Shown one piece after another: positions 35,682-45,436 of a stretch of 64,000 nt of DNA; positions within the stretch are counted from its first letter, which is position 1; the number at the start of each line of letters is the position of its first letter. Location of the stretch: NCBI RefSeq assembly GCF_000705555.1, contig NZ_JMQN01000013.1:248001-312000 (forward strand). Reading direction: 5' to 3'. Both the position numbers and the translations under genes were made by a program. The notes beneath the pieces are model-generated. The model was not told where the DNA came from and did no database searches. It worked only from the letters and a program-made list of their open reading frames with translations. The stretch is from Marinobacterium lacunae. GTDB lineage: Bacteria > Pseudomonadota > Gammaproteobacteria > Pseudomonadales > Balneatricaceae.

Positions 35682-37000
35682 GGCCGGAACAGGGCCGCAA
35701 CGGCCACGGGGTTAGAGGGGAAGTACGCATGTATGTACGACGCGCTCAAGCGACCTAGACGGTAGACCGCCTCCGCCGCCTTGCGCCCGTTGGGGCATTC
35801 GCCCACCGTTATCGGCTCAAGCTCGGTCTCCAGACTGGAGTGGTGGAAGGTATGCCCACGCAGCTCTGCGTGATCTTCCTCCATCGGCAACTGCACACGT
35901 TGCAGTCCCAGGGCGGTAAAACGCGCATGCATTTTCGCCTGTGCGGGCAACAGTCCGCAGAGTTCGACCCGATCACCCGAAAGCGTCGTCAGCGATTCGC
36001 ACAGCCATAGCATGCCGCCACACTCGGCGAGTATCGGCTTGCCCTGACGATGATGCGCCGCAATCTGTTCGATCAAAGGCCAATTGGCTCCGAGCTCGGT
36101 CAGGTACAGCTCCGGATAACCGCCGGGCAGATACAGGCTGTCCACCTCCGGCAGATCAGCATCAGTCAGCGGGGAGAAAAAGATCAGCTCGGCCCCCAGC
36201 TCACGCAGGGTGTCGAGGTTCGCCGGATAGATAAAACTGAATGCTGCATCCCGTGCCACCCCGATCCGAACGCCCTCCAACAGCGGCCGAGTCGGGGTTT
36301 CTGTCTGTGCCTGAAACAGCACCGGCGGCGGTAGCTCGGATCCGGCCGTCTCGGCGATGGCGTCGGCCGCGGCATCAAGCCGTCGATCCAGATCCTCGAT
36401 CTCGCTGCCCTGCACCAGCCCGAGATGGCGACTGGGCAGTTCGAAAGCCTGATCGCGGGTCAGGGCGCCATACCAGCGCAGCGACTCCGGCAGCGCCTCC
36501 TCCAGCATACGTGCATGGCCAAGGCTTCCCACCCGGTTGGCCAGCACACCGCCGAACGCGAGCGTCTGGCGATAGCTGGCCAGACCATGGGCCAGTGCCG
36601 AGAAGGTTTGCGCCATGCCACCTGCGTCGATAACGGCCAACACCGGAATTCCGAACAGCTCGGCCAGATCGGCACTGCTCGGCGCCCCGTCATACAAGCC
36701 CATCACGCCCTCGATCAGGATCAGGTCGGCCTCACCGGCGGCGTCCCAGAGCAGACGTTTACAGTGCTCGGCCCCCCCCATGAACAGATCCAGCTGGTAG
36801 ACCTCGGAGCCACAGGCGCGGGCGAGTATCATCGGATCGAGAAAGTCAGGCCCTGTCTTGAACACCCGTACCCGTCTCCCCTGACGTGTGTGAAGACGCG
36901 CCAGCGCTGCCGTCACCGTGGTTTTGCCCTGACCGGACGCCGGCGCCGAGATCAGCAGCGCCGGGCAGTTGCGCGAAGAGATCACAGACTCGGCACTCAC
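35678..37000 (-). CDS. cobB: Cobyrinate/hydrogenobyrinate a,c-diamide synthase CobB (CbiA)
   Basis: Amidates the a and c side chains with glutamine and ATP. The 440 residues contain P-loop ISAPASGQGKTTVT near residue 17, EGVMGLYDG, and a C-terminal glutaminase domain with Cys in LAECGGMLWL and the terminal SYIHAYF. Because the operon has no corrin ring genes, this step acts on precursor made from genes elsewhere or on salvaged intermediates. Four-base overlaps on both sides. Confidence 0.94.
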   Translation of the reverse strand: MSAESVISSRNCPALLISAPASGQGKTTVTAALARLHTRQGRRVRVFKTGPDFLDPMILARACGSEVYQLDLFMGGAEHCKRLLWDAAGEADLILIEGVMGLYDGAPSSADLAELFGIPVLAVIDAGGMAQTFSALAHGLASYRQTLAFGGVLANRVGSLGHARMLEEALPESLRWYGALTRDQAFELPSRHLGLVQGSEIEDLDRRLDAAADAIAETAGSELPPPVLFQAQTETPTRPLLEGVRIGVARDAAFSFIYPANLDTLRELGAELIFFSPLTDADLPEVDSLYLPGGYPELYLTELGANWPLIEQIAAHHRQGKPILAECGGMLWLCESLTTLSGDRVELCGLLPAQAKMHARFTALGLQRVQLPMEEDHAELRGHTFHHSSLETELEPITVGECPNGRKAAEAVYRLGRLSASYIHAYFPSNPVAVAALFRP

Positions 37001-37605
37001 AGCTCCACCCCCTTCTGGGCCCGGACACCGGCCTTGAACGCATGCTTGACCACCTGCATCTCGGTTACCGTATCGGCAATCTCGATCAGTGCAGCCGGTG
37101 CACCGCGACCGGTGACCACCGCATGCTGCATGGCCGGACGCTGCTGGAGCGCTTCGAGCACCTCCTCAAGCGCGATGTAACCGTACTTGAGGGCGATGTT
37201 CAGCTCATCCAGCACCACCAGCGACACCCGCTCGTCGCGAAGCAGTGCACGGGCCTGCGCCCAGGCTGCCTGCGCCGCCTGAACATCACGCTCGCGATCC
37301 TGGGTTTCCCAGGTAAACCCCTCGCCCATGACGTGGTAGCTCACCTCGGGAAAGCGACGGAAGAACGCCTCCTCGCCGGTGCTGTAACTGCCCTTGATAA
37401 ACTGCACGACACCCACCTGCATGCCATGCCCGAGCGCACGGGCCAGCATGCCGAAGGCTGAGCTGCTTTTACCCTTGCCGTTGCCCGTCAATACCAGCAA
37501 CACGCCACGATCAACATCCGCGCGGGCTATCGCCTGATCGACGACAGCCTTCTTGCGCTGCATCCGCTCCCGGTGACGCAGCTCCCGGCTGCTCTCGTCA
37601 TTCAT
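36997..37605 (-). CDS. cobO: Cob(I)alamin adenosyltransferase CobO/BtuR
   Basis: Attaches the 5'-deoxyadenosyl group to reduced corrinoids. The 202-residue P-loop protein has LTGNGKGKSSSAFGM near residue 38, VQFIKG, VVLDELNIALKYGY and VTGRGAP, typical for the CobA/CobO/BtuR class. It is the first cytoplasmic enzyme gene after the uptake genes and overlaps both neighbours by four bases. Confidence 0.95.
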   Translation of the reverse strand: MNDESSRELRHRERMQRKKAVVDQAIARADVDRGVLLVLTGNGKGKSSSAFGMLARALGHGMQVGVVQFIKGSYSTGEEAFFRRFPEVSYHVMGEGFTWETQDRERDVQAAQAAWAQARALLRDERVSLVVLDELNIALKYGYIALEEVLEALQQRPAMQHAVVTGRGAPAALIEIADTVTEMQVVKHAFKAGVRAQKGVEL

Positions 37606-38180
37606 GCCTGAACAGCCTGACGCGGACGAGCGCTCAGGATCATCAGCTGGATCAGGCCACCCACTGCACCGACATAGCCGAACAGGGTCAGCAGACGGGG
37701 CGGCAGGTAGAGCTCGATACGCCCCCAGAGGCCCGACAGGGTCGGATCGGTGTAAACACCGGAGAAGTAGTAGTAGCCACCGCTGGAGAACAGGTTGGAG
37801 ACAAATGCGCTGACCAGCAGGATGCCGACCAGCGGCGCAAGCGTCATCCAGCTGTCACGATGGATGCGTGAGTAAAGGCGACCGCCAAACCAGAGTGTCG
37901 CGTATGCCGGCAACAGCATTGCGTAGGCCGGAGAGACGCAGTGGTGCTTGGCCGCTTCCGTAAAGCCACCGAGAGAGATAACGTCCAGTGCAACCGCCTG
38001 CAGGAACAGCAGTGGGAACATCCAGCGCGGGCGCAGGAAAACCCCGGCCAGGAAGAACACCGCCCAGGACGCGCTGGGCAGCGCGTCGATCGTTGCGGCA
38101 TGTTGGCCGCGGGTAACCGCCATCAGCAGTATCAAACCGATACCGATAGCGATCTGCGGATTTTTGTTCAGGTTGAGCAT
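37602..38180 (-). CDS. btuM: BtuM-like B12 transport membrane protein
   Basis: A 192-residue integral membrane protein with about six hydrophobic helices, the size and shape of an ECF S-component. It lies between btuB and cobO in the riboswitch-led operon. BtuM proteins are solitary S-component-like B12 importers of Gram-negative bacteria; the characterised Thiobacillus protein binds cobalt through a cysteine near residue 80 (recalled). Here Cys81 lies in HHCVSPAY, and it is the only cysteine I see. With no btuCDF in the operon, it would carry corrinoid across the inner membrane after BtuB. The family assignment rests on context, size and this cysteine. Confidence 0.7.
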   Translation of the reverse strand: MLNLNKNPQIAIGIGLILLMAVTRGQHAATIDALPSASWAVFFLAGVFLRPRWMFPLLFLQAVALDVISLGGFTEAAKHHCVSPAYAMLLPAYATLWFGGRLYSRIHRDSWMTLAPLVGILLVSAFVSNLFSSGGYYYFSGVYTDPTLSGLWGRIELYLPPRLLTLFGYVGAVGGLIQLMILSARPRQAVQA

Positions 38181-38210
38181 GAACGTCTCCTTTCAGTTTA
38201 TCCGGCGCGC

Positions 38211-40040
38211 TCAGGCGCCGGGAGCATAGTGAAGTGACAACCAGTACTCACGATCCGGCTGGTTGTAGTTGTTAACGGTCTGGTACTGCTCATCGAACAG
38301 GTTGTCGATGCGTGCCTTCAACGACCAGTCGCCGCCAAGACGGTAACCGGCGCGCAGATCCACGGTGGTGTATCCGGCCAGATGCGCCGTGCTGTCCTTA
38401 CGCTTGCCCACCGCTTTTAGCGAGCTACCCATGGACCATTTGCCAAAATCGCGATCCGCGGCCAGGTTCAGCACCTTGCGCGGACGACGGCTGAGCAGGC
38501 TGTCATCTTCCAGATTTTTCGGATCCATCAGGTCGAGGCTCGACTGCAGATTCCAGCCTGCCAAACGCGTTGACGCCGCCAGCTCCAGACCTCGAATGCG
38601 CGCATCGCTGATGTTCATCGGCATGTATTTGCCAACTCCGTTGATATCCCAGGAGATCAGGTTTTCCACCTCGGTCTGGTACAGGTTGGCGCTCCAGCGA
38701 ACACCTGCATTCTGACCGGACAGGCCGATCTCGTAGGTTTCGGACTCTTCAGGCACCAGATCGGGATTACCCACGGAGAACGCGGTTTCCGGCCAGTAAA
38801 GATCGTTGAAGGTCGGGGCTTTAAACGCAGTACCGTAGCTGGCGAACAGGCGCAGATCGGTATCGAGCTGTATACCCCAGGCCAGAGAGCCGGTGTTGTA
38901 GCCATCGAACTGTTCGTTGTCGTCGCGACGCAGACTGATCGCCACATCCTGATCGCCGAAATAGAGCTGCAACAGGCCAAACGCCGCCAGGTTGTCGCGC
39001 GAGGTTTCGGCGTAATCGTTGCTGCTGTCCACCTCGTCCTGCTGGTAGTCCACGCCCCAGGTGAACTGATTCATGCCACCGATCTGGTGCTCGCTGACAA
39101 TTGAGGCAGTATCGCGTTCGGTATCGATATGGCTCTGATACTGGCCATCGCCGTACTGGGTCGACTCGTCACGGCTGCGCCCGAGCGTCATGTTCAGTGC
39201 CCAGTCGTCACGCAATGTCAGCTCAAGCGCCGCGCCCAGCGTATCCATGCGGGTCGTGGTGCTGTAGTTGTCAAAGCTGCTGCCACCGTCATAGGCGTTA
39301 TCACCTTCGTTGCGGCTCCAGTTGAGACGCCCTGTTGCGCTGTCACTAAAGCGGTAACCGCCACTGAGTGCCCAGGAGCGGTTATCGTAGCCGTCGTCAT
39401 CCGGGTTATAGCCGAAGGAGTCTTCCACCTTGGCGTTGAAGCCATCGGTGGTGTAGTCGCTCAGATCCAGGTTATACCAGCCCTGACCGTTCCCACCGGA
39501 CGCCCCTAGTGTCACTTCACGGGCGTCGTGACTGCCCACTCCGGTACTGAAGCGCGGCGAGAATCCCTCACGCTGAGCGCCGCCCCGGGTGAAGATCTGG
39601 ATGACGCCGCCAATCGCTTCGGAGCCGTAGAGGGATGAACGCGGTCCGCGCACGATCTCGATCCGCTCGATCTGATCAACCGCCAGATGCTCAAAACCGG
39701 TGGTGCCCAACGTCGCCGAGCCGACCTTGATGCCATCGATCAGCACCAACACCTGATCAGCGTTGGCACCGCGCAGAAAAACCGACCCGCTTTTGCCCCG
39801 ACCGCCACTGTTGGTCACCATAATGCCCGGCGCACTGCCCAGCAGCTCGGTCACAGACTGTGCCTGCTTGCGTTCGATCTCTTCACGGTCGATAACGGTT
39901 ACCGCGGCCAGTGTTTCATCGACGGTCTCGGCGCTGCGACTTGCAGTAACCAGAATGGTGGAGGGGATGGTTTCCGCCTGAACGGCAGAAACAGCGCAGC
40001 TTCCCAGCAGAATGGCTGCCGGAATGTAAAATGTGTTCAT
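38211..40040 (-). CDS. btuB: TonB-dependent cobalamin receptor BtuB
   Basis: Outer-membrane receptor for B12 and related corrinoids. The 609 residues have a signal peptide (1-22, SAVQA), a TonB-box-like STILVTAS just after it, a plug domain (VTELLGSAPGIMV, LIDGIKVG, RIEIVRGPRSSLYGSEAIGGVIQIFT) and a 22-strand barrel ending LSLHYAPGA. The assignment to cobalamin is secured by the riboswitch upstream and the B12 operon downstream. Confidence 0.95.
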   Translation of the reverse strand: MNTFYIPAAILLGSCAVSAVQAETIPSTILVTASRSAETVDETLAAVTVIDREEIERKQAQSVTELLGSAPGIMVTNSGGRGKSGSVFLRGANADQVLVLIDGIKVGSATLGTTGFEHLAVDQIERIEIVRGPRSSLYGSEAIGGVIQIFTRGGAQREGFSPRFSTGVGSHDAREVTLGASGGNGQGWYNLDLSDYTTDGFNAKVEDSFGYNPDDDGYDNRSWALSGGYRFSDSATGRLNWSRNEGDNAYDGGSSFDNYSTTTRMDTLGAALELTLRDDWALNMTLGRSRDESTQYGDGQYQSHIDTERDTASIVSEHQIGGMNQFTWGVDYQQDEVDSSNDYAETSRDNLAAFGLLQLYFGDQDVAISLRRDDNEQFDGYNTGSLAWGIQLDTDLRLFASYGTAFKAPTFNDLYWPETAFSVGNPDLVPEESETYEIGLSGQNAGVRWSANLYQTEVENLISWDINGVGKYMPMNISDARIRGLELAASTRLAGWNLQSSLDLMDPKNLEDDSLLSRRPRKVLNLAADRDFGKWSMGSSLKAVGKRKDSTAHLAGYTTVDLRAGYRLGGDWSLKARIDNLFDEQYQTVNNYNQPDREYWLSLHYAPGA

Positions 40041-40113
40041 GGTTCTGGATGCCCTTAGCGTGCCGCCCGCACATAGTCATGGGTAAAACGGCATGCAAAG
40101 GGAAAGAAAGGAC

Positions 40114-40149
40114 AGGGCACAGAATGCCTGATCCAGTTTCGACTGCCCT
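40114..40149 (-). terminator. Possible leader hairpin between riboswitch and btuB
   Basis: On the minus strand AGGGCA (40149-40144) can pair with TGCCCT (40119-40114), followed by a pyrimidine-rich tail GTCCTTTCTTTCCCTTT. It could be an attenuator controlled by the riboswitch, or chance. Confidence 0.3.
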
Positions 40150-40171
40150 CCGCAATGCCGACTGCTAACGC

Positions 40172-40350
40172 TTCTGGCCGGTCTCCGGGCTCAGGAGTCG
40201 ATTCAGGCATCGCCTGCATCCAAGAACAGCGCCTTCCCATATCCTGCGATACAGTGGCTTAGGCTGTTCCCACTCCTCTACCGTTGCGGGGGCAGCGCCG
40301 GCATTGCGAAACCCTGGGGTTTCACGCACCGGCTTCCCGATTAAGTTCCA
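40172..40350 (-). ncRNA. Cobalamin riboswitch
   Basis: Read on the minus strand, the conserved elements appear in order: AATCGGGAAGCCGGTGCG near 40345-40328, CGGCGCTGCCCCCGCAACGG, GCCACTG...GGGAAGG, and the B12 box TGAGCCCGGAGACCGGCC at 40193-40176. These match the AdoCbl-type consensus. It lies about 130 nt before the btuB start and should reduce expression of the operon when B12 is abundant. Confidence 0.96.
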
Positions 40351-40396
40351 GACCTGCATCTCTGCAAAGGCCTGGCTCACCAAAAGCATGGGCGCA

Positions 40397-40425
40397 ATTC
40401 TAGAGCTGGCCCAGTAACGGGTCAA
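40397..40425 (-). promoter_or_regulatory. Sigma70-type promoter of the btuB-cob operon
   Basis: Minus strand: TTGACC at 40425-40420 as -35, a 17-base spacer, and TAGAAT at 40402-40397 as -10. Transcription would start near 40390, about 40 nt before the riboswitch core. Confidence 0.75.
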
Positions 40426-40470
40426 ACAAGTCGTACTCGTCCAGGTATGAGCAGAATTTGATTGTCACCT

Positions 40471-41376
40471 CTACCGGTCGGCCCTCGCCGTGCTTCGCCA
40501 GGGCAGCGTTTCAAACGCTTCGATCAGGTAGTCACACAGCAGTTTAAGCCGGGGAAGTTGCTGGCGAACCTTGGGATACACCAGCCAGACGCCGGAGTGC
40601 GGGTAGCGATAGTTAGTCAGCAGGCTGATCAGCTCGCCCCGCTCGATCAGCGGCTCGACGTAATAATCAGGTAGTTGTGCAATCCCCAGCCCGCACTGCA
40701 CGGCACTGAGCACGGCGGGGCCCGAGTTACTGCGCCAGTTACCCTGCACCCGGAGCTCCCGCCGATGCCCGCGATCCTGGAACAGCCAGGTGGGGCTGGT
40801 TCCGACCAGACAGTTGTGCAGCGACAGCTCGCTGAGGGTATGGGGTATGCCGTGCCGCTCGATATAGTCAGGCGATGCGCAGAGGTATTCACGCCGATCA
40901 CACAGCCGCCTTGCCAACAGGCTGGAGTCCTCCAGTGTGCCCAGGCGTATCGCCAGGTCGTAGCCATCGCGAATCAGGTCGACCAGCTGGTTACTCAGGT
41001 GCAGCTCGATCTCAAGCTTGGGGTATCGGCGCATGAACTCCGGCAGCAGGGGCGCAATGAAGCGCTCACCAAAGGTGGCAGCACAGGTCAGCTTCAACTG
41101 CCCCGCAGGCTCGGACTGCTGACGGCTGATCTGCTCCTCGGCACTCAGGAAGCCCTCTAGCAGGTGATGGCACTGCTGGAAATACTGCTCGCCAGCTTCG
41201 CTGAGACGGATAGAACGGGTGGTCCGAAAAATCAGCGGCGTGCCCAGATGGGCCTCCAGCTCCGCCACCCGGCGGCTGATATGAGAAGCCGACACCCCAA
41301 GTTTCTCAGCCGCCGCGGAGAAACTGCCCTCCTGTACTACGGCCACGTAGGCCTCTATAGCATCCCACCGACGCAC
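40471..41376 (-). CDS. LysR-family regulator divergent from frmA
   Basis: A 301-residue LTTR of the CrgA/AaeR-like group: HTH in residues 1-60 (FSAAAEKLGVSASHISRRVAELE), then an effector domain with YDLAIRLGTLEDSSLLAR and CGLGIAQLPDYYV. LysR genes of this kind commonly flank frmA-frmB and respond to formaldehyde-related stress. It is divergent from frmA with a dyad between them. Transcription from this gene would run on towards the btuB promoter and riboswitch 46 bp downstream. Confidence 0.88.
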   Translation of the reverse strand: MRRWDAIEAYVAVVQEGSFSAAAEKLGVSASHISRRVAELEAHLGTPLIFRTTRSIRLSEAGEQYFQQCHHLLEGFLSAEEQISRQQSEPAGQLKLTCAATFGERFIAPLLPEFMRRYPKLEIELHLSNQLVDLIRDGYDLAIRLGTLEDSSLLARRLCDRREYLCASPDYIERHGIPHTLSELSLHNCLVGTSPTWLFQDRGHRRELRVQGNWRSNSGPAVLSAVQCGLGIAQLPDYYVEPLIERGELISLLTNYRYPHSGVWLVYPKVRQQLPRLKLLCDYLIEAFETLPWRSTARADR

Positions 41377-41390
41377 GCCAGACTCCTGCC

Positions 41391-41432
41391 AAAAATCAGA
41401 TTTATGCCATCATTATTGCTATATGGCAAAAA
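41391..41432. promoter_or_regulatory. Probable LysR operator between the LysR gene and frmA
   Basis: TGCCAT (41405-41410) and ATGGCA (41423-41428) form a dyad with 12 bases between. Around it lies an imperfect direct repeat, CAAAAATCAGATTT and CAAAAATGATTTT, starting near 41390 and 41427. Confidence 0.5.
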
Positions 41433-41472
41433 TGATTTTCTATCTGTGCCGAGATGAAATCCGAGCCATTAA

Positions 41473-42669
<1,197 letters not shown>

Positions 42670-42745
42670 TCTCGTACCGCGGCATCAACCGATGATCTCG
42701 GGCGGTGCCGCTTCATCCGAACGCGTTTTCAAGGAGACTCGCTAC

Positions 42746-43603
42746 ATGTCAGAGTTATCCACAACCCCGGAGCTGATCGCCAGCAACAAGTGCTTTGGCG
42801 GCTGGCTCAAGCGCTACAAGCATCAATCCAGTAGTACGGGCACGGAGATGGTCTTCGCCATCTACCTGCCACCTCAGGCGCAGAACAAGCCGGTCCCGGT
42901 GCTCTATTGGCTCTCAGGCCTTACCTGCACCGACGAGAACTTCTCCCAGAAAGCCGGTGCCTTTCGCATGGCGGCAGAGCTGGGCATGGCGATCGTCTGC
43001 CCCGATACCAGCCCGCGCGGCACCGACCACCCCGGTGAACACGAAAGCTATGATTTCGGCTCGGGTGCCGGCTTCTATGTCAACGCCACGCAGGCCCCCT
43101 GGGCGGAACACTACCGCATGTATGACTATGTGGTCGCCGAACTGCCGACACTGGTGGAGGAGCATTTCCCGGTTACTGACGCACGCTCGATCAGCGGCCA
43201 CTCCATGGGCGGGCATGGTGCCTTGATCTGTGCGCTGAAGAACCCCGGCCGCTACACGTCGGTGTCCGCCTTTGCCCCGATCAGCAACCCAATCAACTGC
43301 CCGTGGGGTGAGAAGGCGTTGGGCCGCTATCTGGGTCCGGATCGTGAAAGCTGGAAGGAGTGGGACAGCTGTGCGCTGATCGCCAACGCCGAGGAGCGCC
43401 TACCACTGCTGGTGGATCAGGGAGAAGCCGACAATTTCCTTGCCGAACAGCTCAACCCGGGCGCACTGCTGCATGCCTGCGAAAGTGCAGGACATCCGCT
43501 GGAGCTGAGAATGCAGCCGGGCTATGACCACAGCTACTTCTTCATCGCCAGTTTTATCGACGACCATCTGCGCCACCATGCTAAGGCGCTGGGGCTGTCG
43601 TAA
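42746..43603 (+). CDS. frmB: S-formylglutathione hydrolase
   Basis: Releases formate and glutathione, completing formaldehyde detoxification. A 285-residue esterase-D-type alpha/beta hydrolase: nucleophile in [11 protein letters not shown], acid in DQGEADNF, histidine in [14 protein letters not shown] lies nine bases before the ATG at 42746; an ATG further upstream (42692) lacks a ribosome site. A strong terminator follows. Confidence 0.95.
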   Translation: MSELSTTPELIASNKCFGGWLKRYKHQSSSTGTEMVFAIYLPPQAQNKPVPVLYWLSGLTCTDENFSQKAGAFRMAAELGMAIVCPDTSPRGTDHPGEHESYDFGSGAGFYVNATQAPWAEHYRMYDYVVAELPTLVEEHFPVTDARSISGHSMGGHGALICALKNPGRYTSVSAFAPISNPINCPWGEKALGRYLGPDRESWKEWDSCALIANAEERLPLLVDQGEADNFLAEQLNPGALLHACESAGHPLELRMQPGYDHSYFFIASFIDDHLRHHAKALGLS

Positions 43604-43614
43604 ACGACAGGCAC

Positions 43615-43645
43615 AAAAAAGGCGGGCTTTAAGCCCGCCTTTTTT
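43615..43645. terminator. Bidirectional intrinsic terminator between frmB and peroxiredoxin genes
   Basis: AAAAAAGGCGGGCTT and its complement AAGCCCGCCTTTTTT form a near-perfect palindrome with T-runs for both directions, exactly between two convergent genes. Confidence 0.93.
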
Positions 43646-43659
43646 CATCCACAGATCGA

Positions 43660-44136
43660 TCAGAGAGCAGCCAAAATCGTCTCGGCGCTACTCTTGTCGA
43701 CGCCCTTGTCATCGACATTCAGCAACTCGACAGTGCCGTCGTTCACGATCATTGCGTAGCGCTGGCTGCGAATACCCAGACCGCCTTCGGTCAGATCTTT
43801 CTCCAGTCCGATCTCTTTGGTGAACACAGCGCTACCGTCAGCAAGCATGATGATCTCTTCAGCGTTCTGGGACTTACCCCACGCATCCATGACGAATGCG
43901 TCGTTTACCGCCAGGCAGACAATGCTGTCCACACCCTTGGCCTTGATCTTGTCGGCATTGACCACAAAACCCGGCAGATGGGTTATGGTGCAGCCCGGCG
44001 TAAACGCACCGGGAACGGCAAACAGAACCACTTTTTTGCCCGCAAACAGGTCATCGGTTGTCACCGATTCCGGCCCATTTTCGCCCATCACCTTGAACGT
44101 GACCGACGGCAGTTTATCGCCAACCTGAATAGCCAT
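43660..44136 (-). CDS. Peroxiredoxin, Prx5/redoxin family
   Basis: A 158-residue cytoplasmic peroxidase. The peroxidatic Cys49 lies in VPGAFTPGCTITHLPGF; the usual motif has TPTC or TPGC followed by S, here T. The downstream WGKSQNAEEIIMLADG and LRSQRYAMIV-like GIRSQRYAMIV strand fit the Prx5 class, which usually relies on glutathione or glutaredoxin. A second cysteine, Cys74, might act in resolution. GGAGA precedes the ATG. Confidence 0.93.
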   Translation of the reverse strand: MAIQVGDKLPSVTFKVMGENGPESVTTDDLFAGKKVVLFAVPGAFTPGCTITHLPGFVVNADKIKAKGVDSIVCLAVNDAFVMDAWGKSQNAEEIIMLADGSAVFTKEIGLEKDLTEGGLGIRSQRYAMIVNDGTVELLNVDDKGVDKSSAETILAAL

Positions 44137-44182
44137 AGAGAGATCTCCTTGATTAGATCAATTGTTGACTTGATTACTCGGA

Positions 44183-44191
44183 ATTCTAGCA
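44183..44191 (-). promoter_or_regulatory. Extended -10 promoter candidate for the peroxiredoxin gene
   Basis: Minus strand TGCTAGAAT, an extended -10 element, about 47 bases before the ATG. The -35 region is poor. Confidence 0.4.
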
Positions 44192-44239
44192 GCCCCCAGA
44201 GACACTGACTAATCAATTCATCTAATTACGCCATGTCGA

Positions 44240-44689
44240 TCAGGGGTCGTTCTCCGCCATCACCCAACTGATCTGCACCTTGCGTACGCCCCACTCAAGC
44301 GCCGCATCCACATCTTCGCCCATGTAGATGTCGATCTTGCGCTCCCAACGCGAATGCATCTTGTCGATTACCGTATAGCGCCCCTTGAGCCCCTTGATCC
44401 GTACCTCGGTGCCGTAGGTCAGCCCCTCCTTGACCAGATCATCGGAGACAGCAATCACCTTCATACCCGGGCGCAACTCATCCCCCCAGGCCGCCAGCGT
44501 AGGATCGCCACTGGTTTGCGAGGCAAGCGAATTGTAGGCCGAGGCGGTCACCGTCATCGTCATCGGCTCGGTATCTGCCGCGCAACGCATCGCTATCAGC
44601 ATCGGTATTGCACACAGCAGCCACCCCAGGTTCCTGCGCACTTTGCCACCACCTGCTCGAGATTGCTCGTTCAAGGCAGTTACTCCCAT
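44240..44689 (-). CDS. Exported 3D-domain protein (double-psi beta-barrel)
   Basis: A 149-residue protein with a signal-anchor or signal peptide (about residues 20-38) and a 3D domain, named for three conserved aspartates, the fold of MltA and RlpA-type peptidoglycan enzymes. TVTASAYNS begins the domain; YTVIDKMHSRWERKIDIYMG carries the Asp motif. Lytic transglycosylase activity is possible but no catalytic proof is visible, and the protein has no other domain. The start is uncertain; ATG at 44689 lacks a ribosome site. Confidence 0.75.
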   Translation of the reverse strand: MGVTALNEQSRAGGGKVRRNLGWLLCAIPMLIAMRCAADTEPMTMTVTASAYNSLASQTSGDPTLAAWGDELRPGMKVIAVSDDLVKEGLTYGTEVRIKGLKGRYTVIDKMHSRWERKIDIYMGEDVDAALEWGVRKVQISWVMAENDP

Positions 44690-44779
44690 TTCGTTACCGG
44701 TTAAAAACAATTCGCGTGACTTGAGCTCAATTTAGGTCTATATAAAGCACCCCATCCTGGAGTGTCGTCACGAGCGCTC

Positions 44780-45430
44780 ATGAACACTATACCGAACACC
44801 CCGAACGAGCTTTGGCTTGACCGGATCGCCGATGAACTGGTCGAGCAAGGCTACATCATCTGCGACGGCGTCATCGACCCGGCGCTGACCGCTGCGCTTT
44901 ACCAGCGCATTCAGCGTCTGGATGACGATGCCTTCCAACGCGCGGGGGTCGGTCGCGAGCAGGACCAACAACTCAACGCGCAGATCCGTCGCGACCAGAT
45001 TCGCTGGCTCGACGTCCACGACGCCAGCGAGGCGGCCTACTTGGCGTGGATGGATCAGTTACGCCACGGCCTCAACCGCCGCCTGTTCATGGGGCTGTTC
45101 GATTACGAGTGCCACTTTGCCCACTACGCGCCCGGTGCCTTCTACAAACGCCATGTGGACGCGTTTCGCGGTCAAACCAACCGTATTCTCACCACCGTGT
45201 TCTATCTCAATACCGACTGGCAGACCGGCGACGGTGGCGAACTGCTGATCTACCCGGACCACGAGGGCACTGTGCTCGAACAGGTTGAGCCCAAAGCGGG
45301 TCGGCTGGTGGTATTCCTCAGCGACCGCTTCCCGCATGAGGTGCTACCGGCGAAGGTCGACCGCTACAGTATCGCGGGCTGGTTCCGCGTTAACGCCAGC
45401 ATCGGCAACCAGATCGACCCACCGCGCTGA
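44780..45430 (+). CDS. 2OG-Fe(II) dioxygenase, prolyl-4-hydroxylase type (PPHD-like)
   Basis: A 216-residue non-haem iron oxygenase. The iron triad is His125, Asp127 (YKRHVDAF) and His186 (DRFPHEV), with Arg195 for 2-oxoglutarate. Length, the YAPGAFYKRHVDAFRGQ segment and SIAGWFRVN agree with the Pseudomonas PPHD group, close to human HIF hydroxylases, for which EF-Tu is a reported target. It is convergent with a cytochrome c' gene only six bases away. Substrate in this organism is inferred from family. Confidence 0.85.
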   Translation: MNTIPNTPNELWLDRIADELVEQGYIICDGVIDPALTAALYQRIQRLDDDAFQRAGVGREQDQQLNAQIRRDQIRWLDVHDASEAAYLAWMDQLRHGLNRRLFMGLFDYECHFAHYAPGAFYKRHVDAFRGQTNRILTTVFYLNTDWQTGDGGELLIYPDHEGTVLEQVEPKAGRLVVFLSDRFPHEVLPAKVDRYSIAGWFRVNASIGNQIDPPR

Positions 45431-45436
45431 AGCTGC

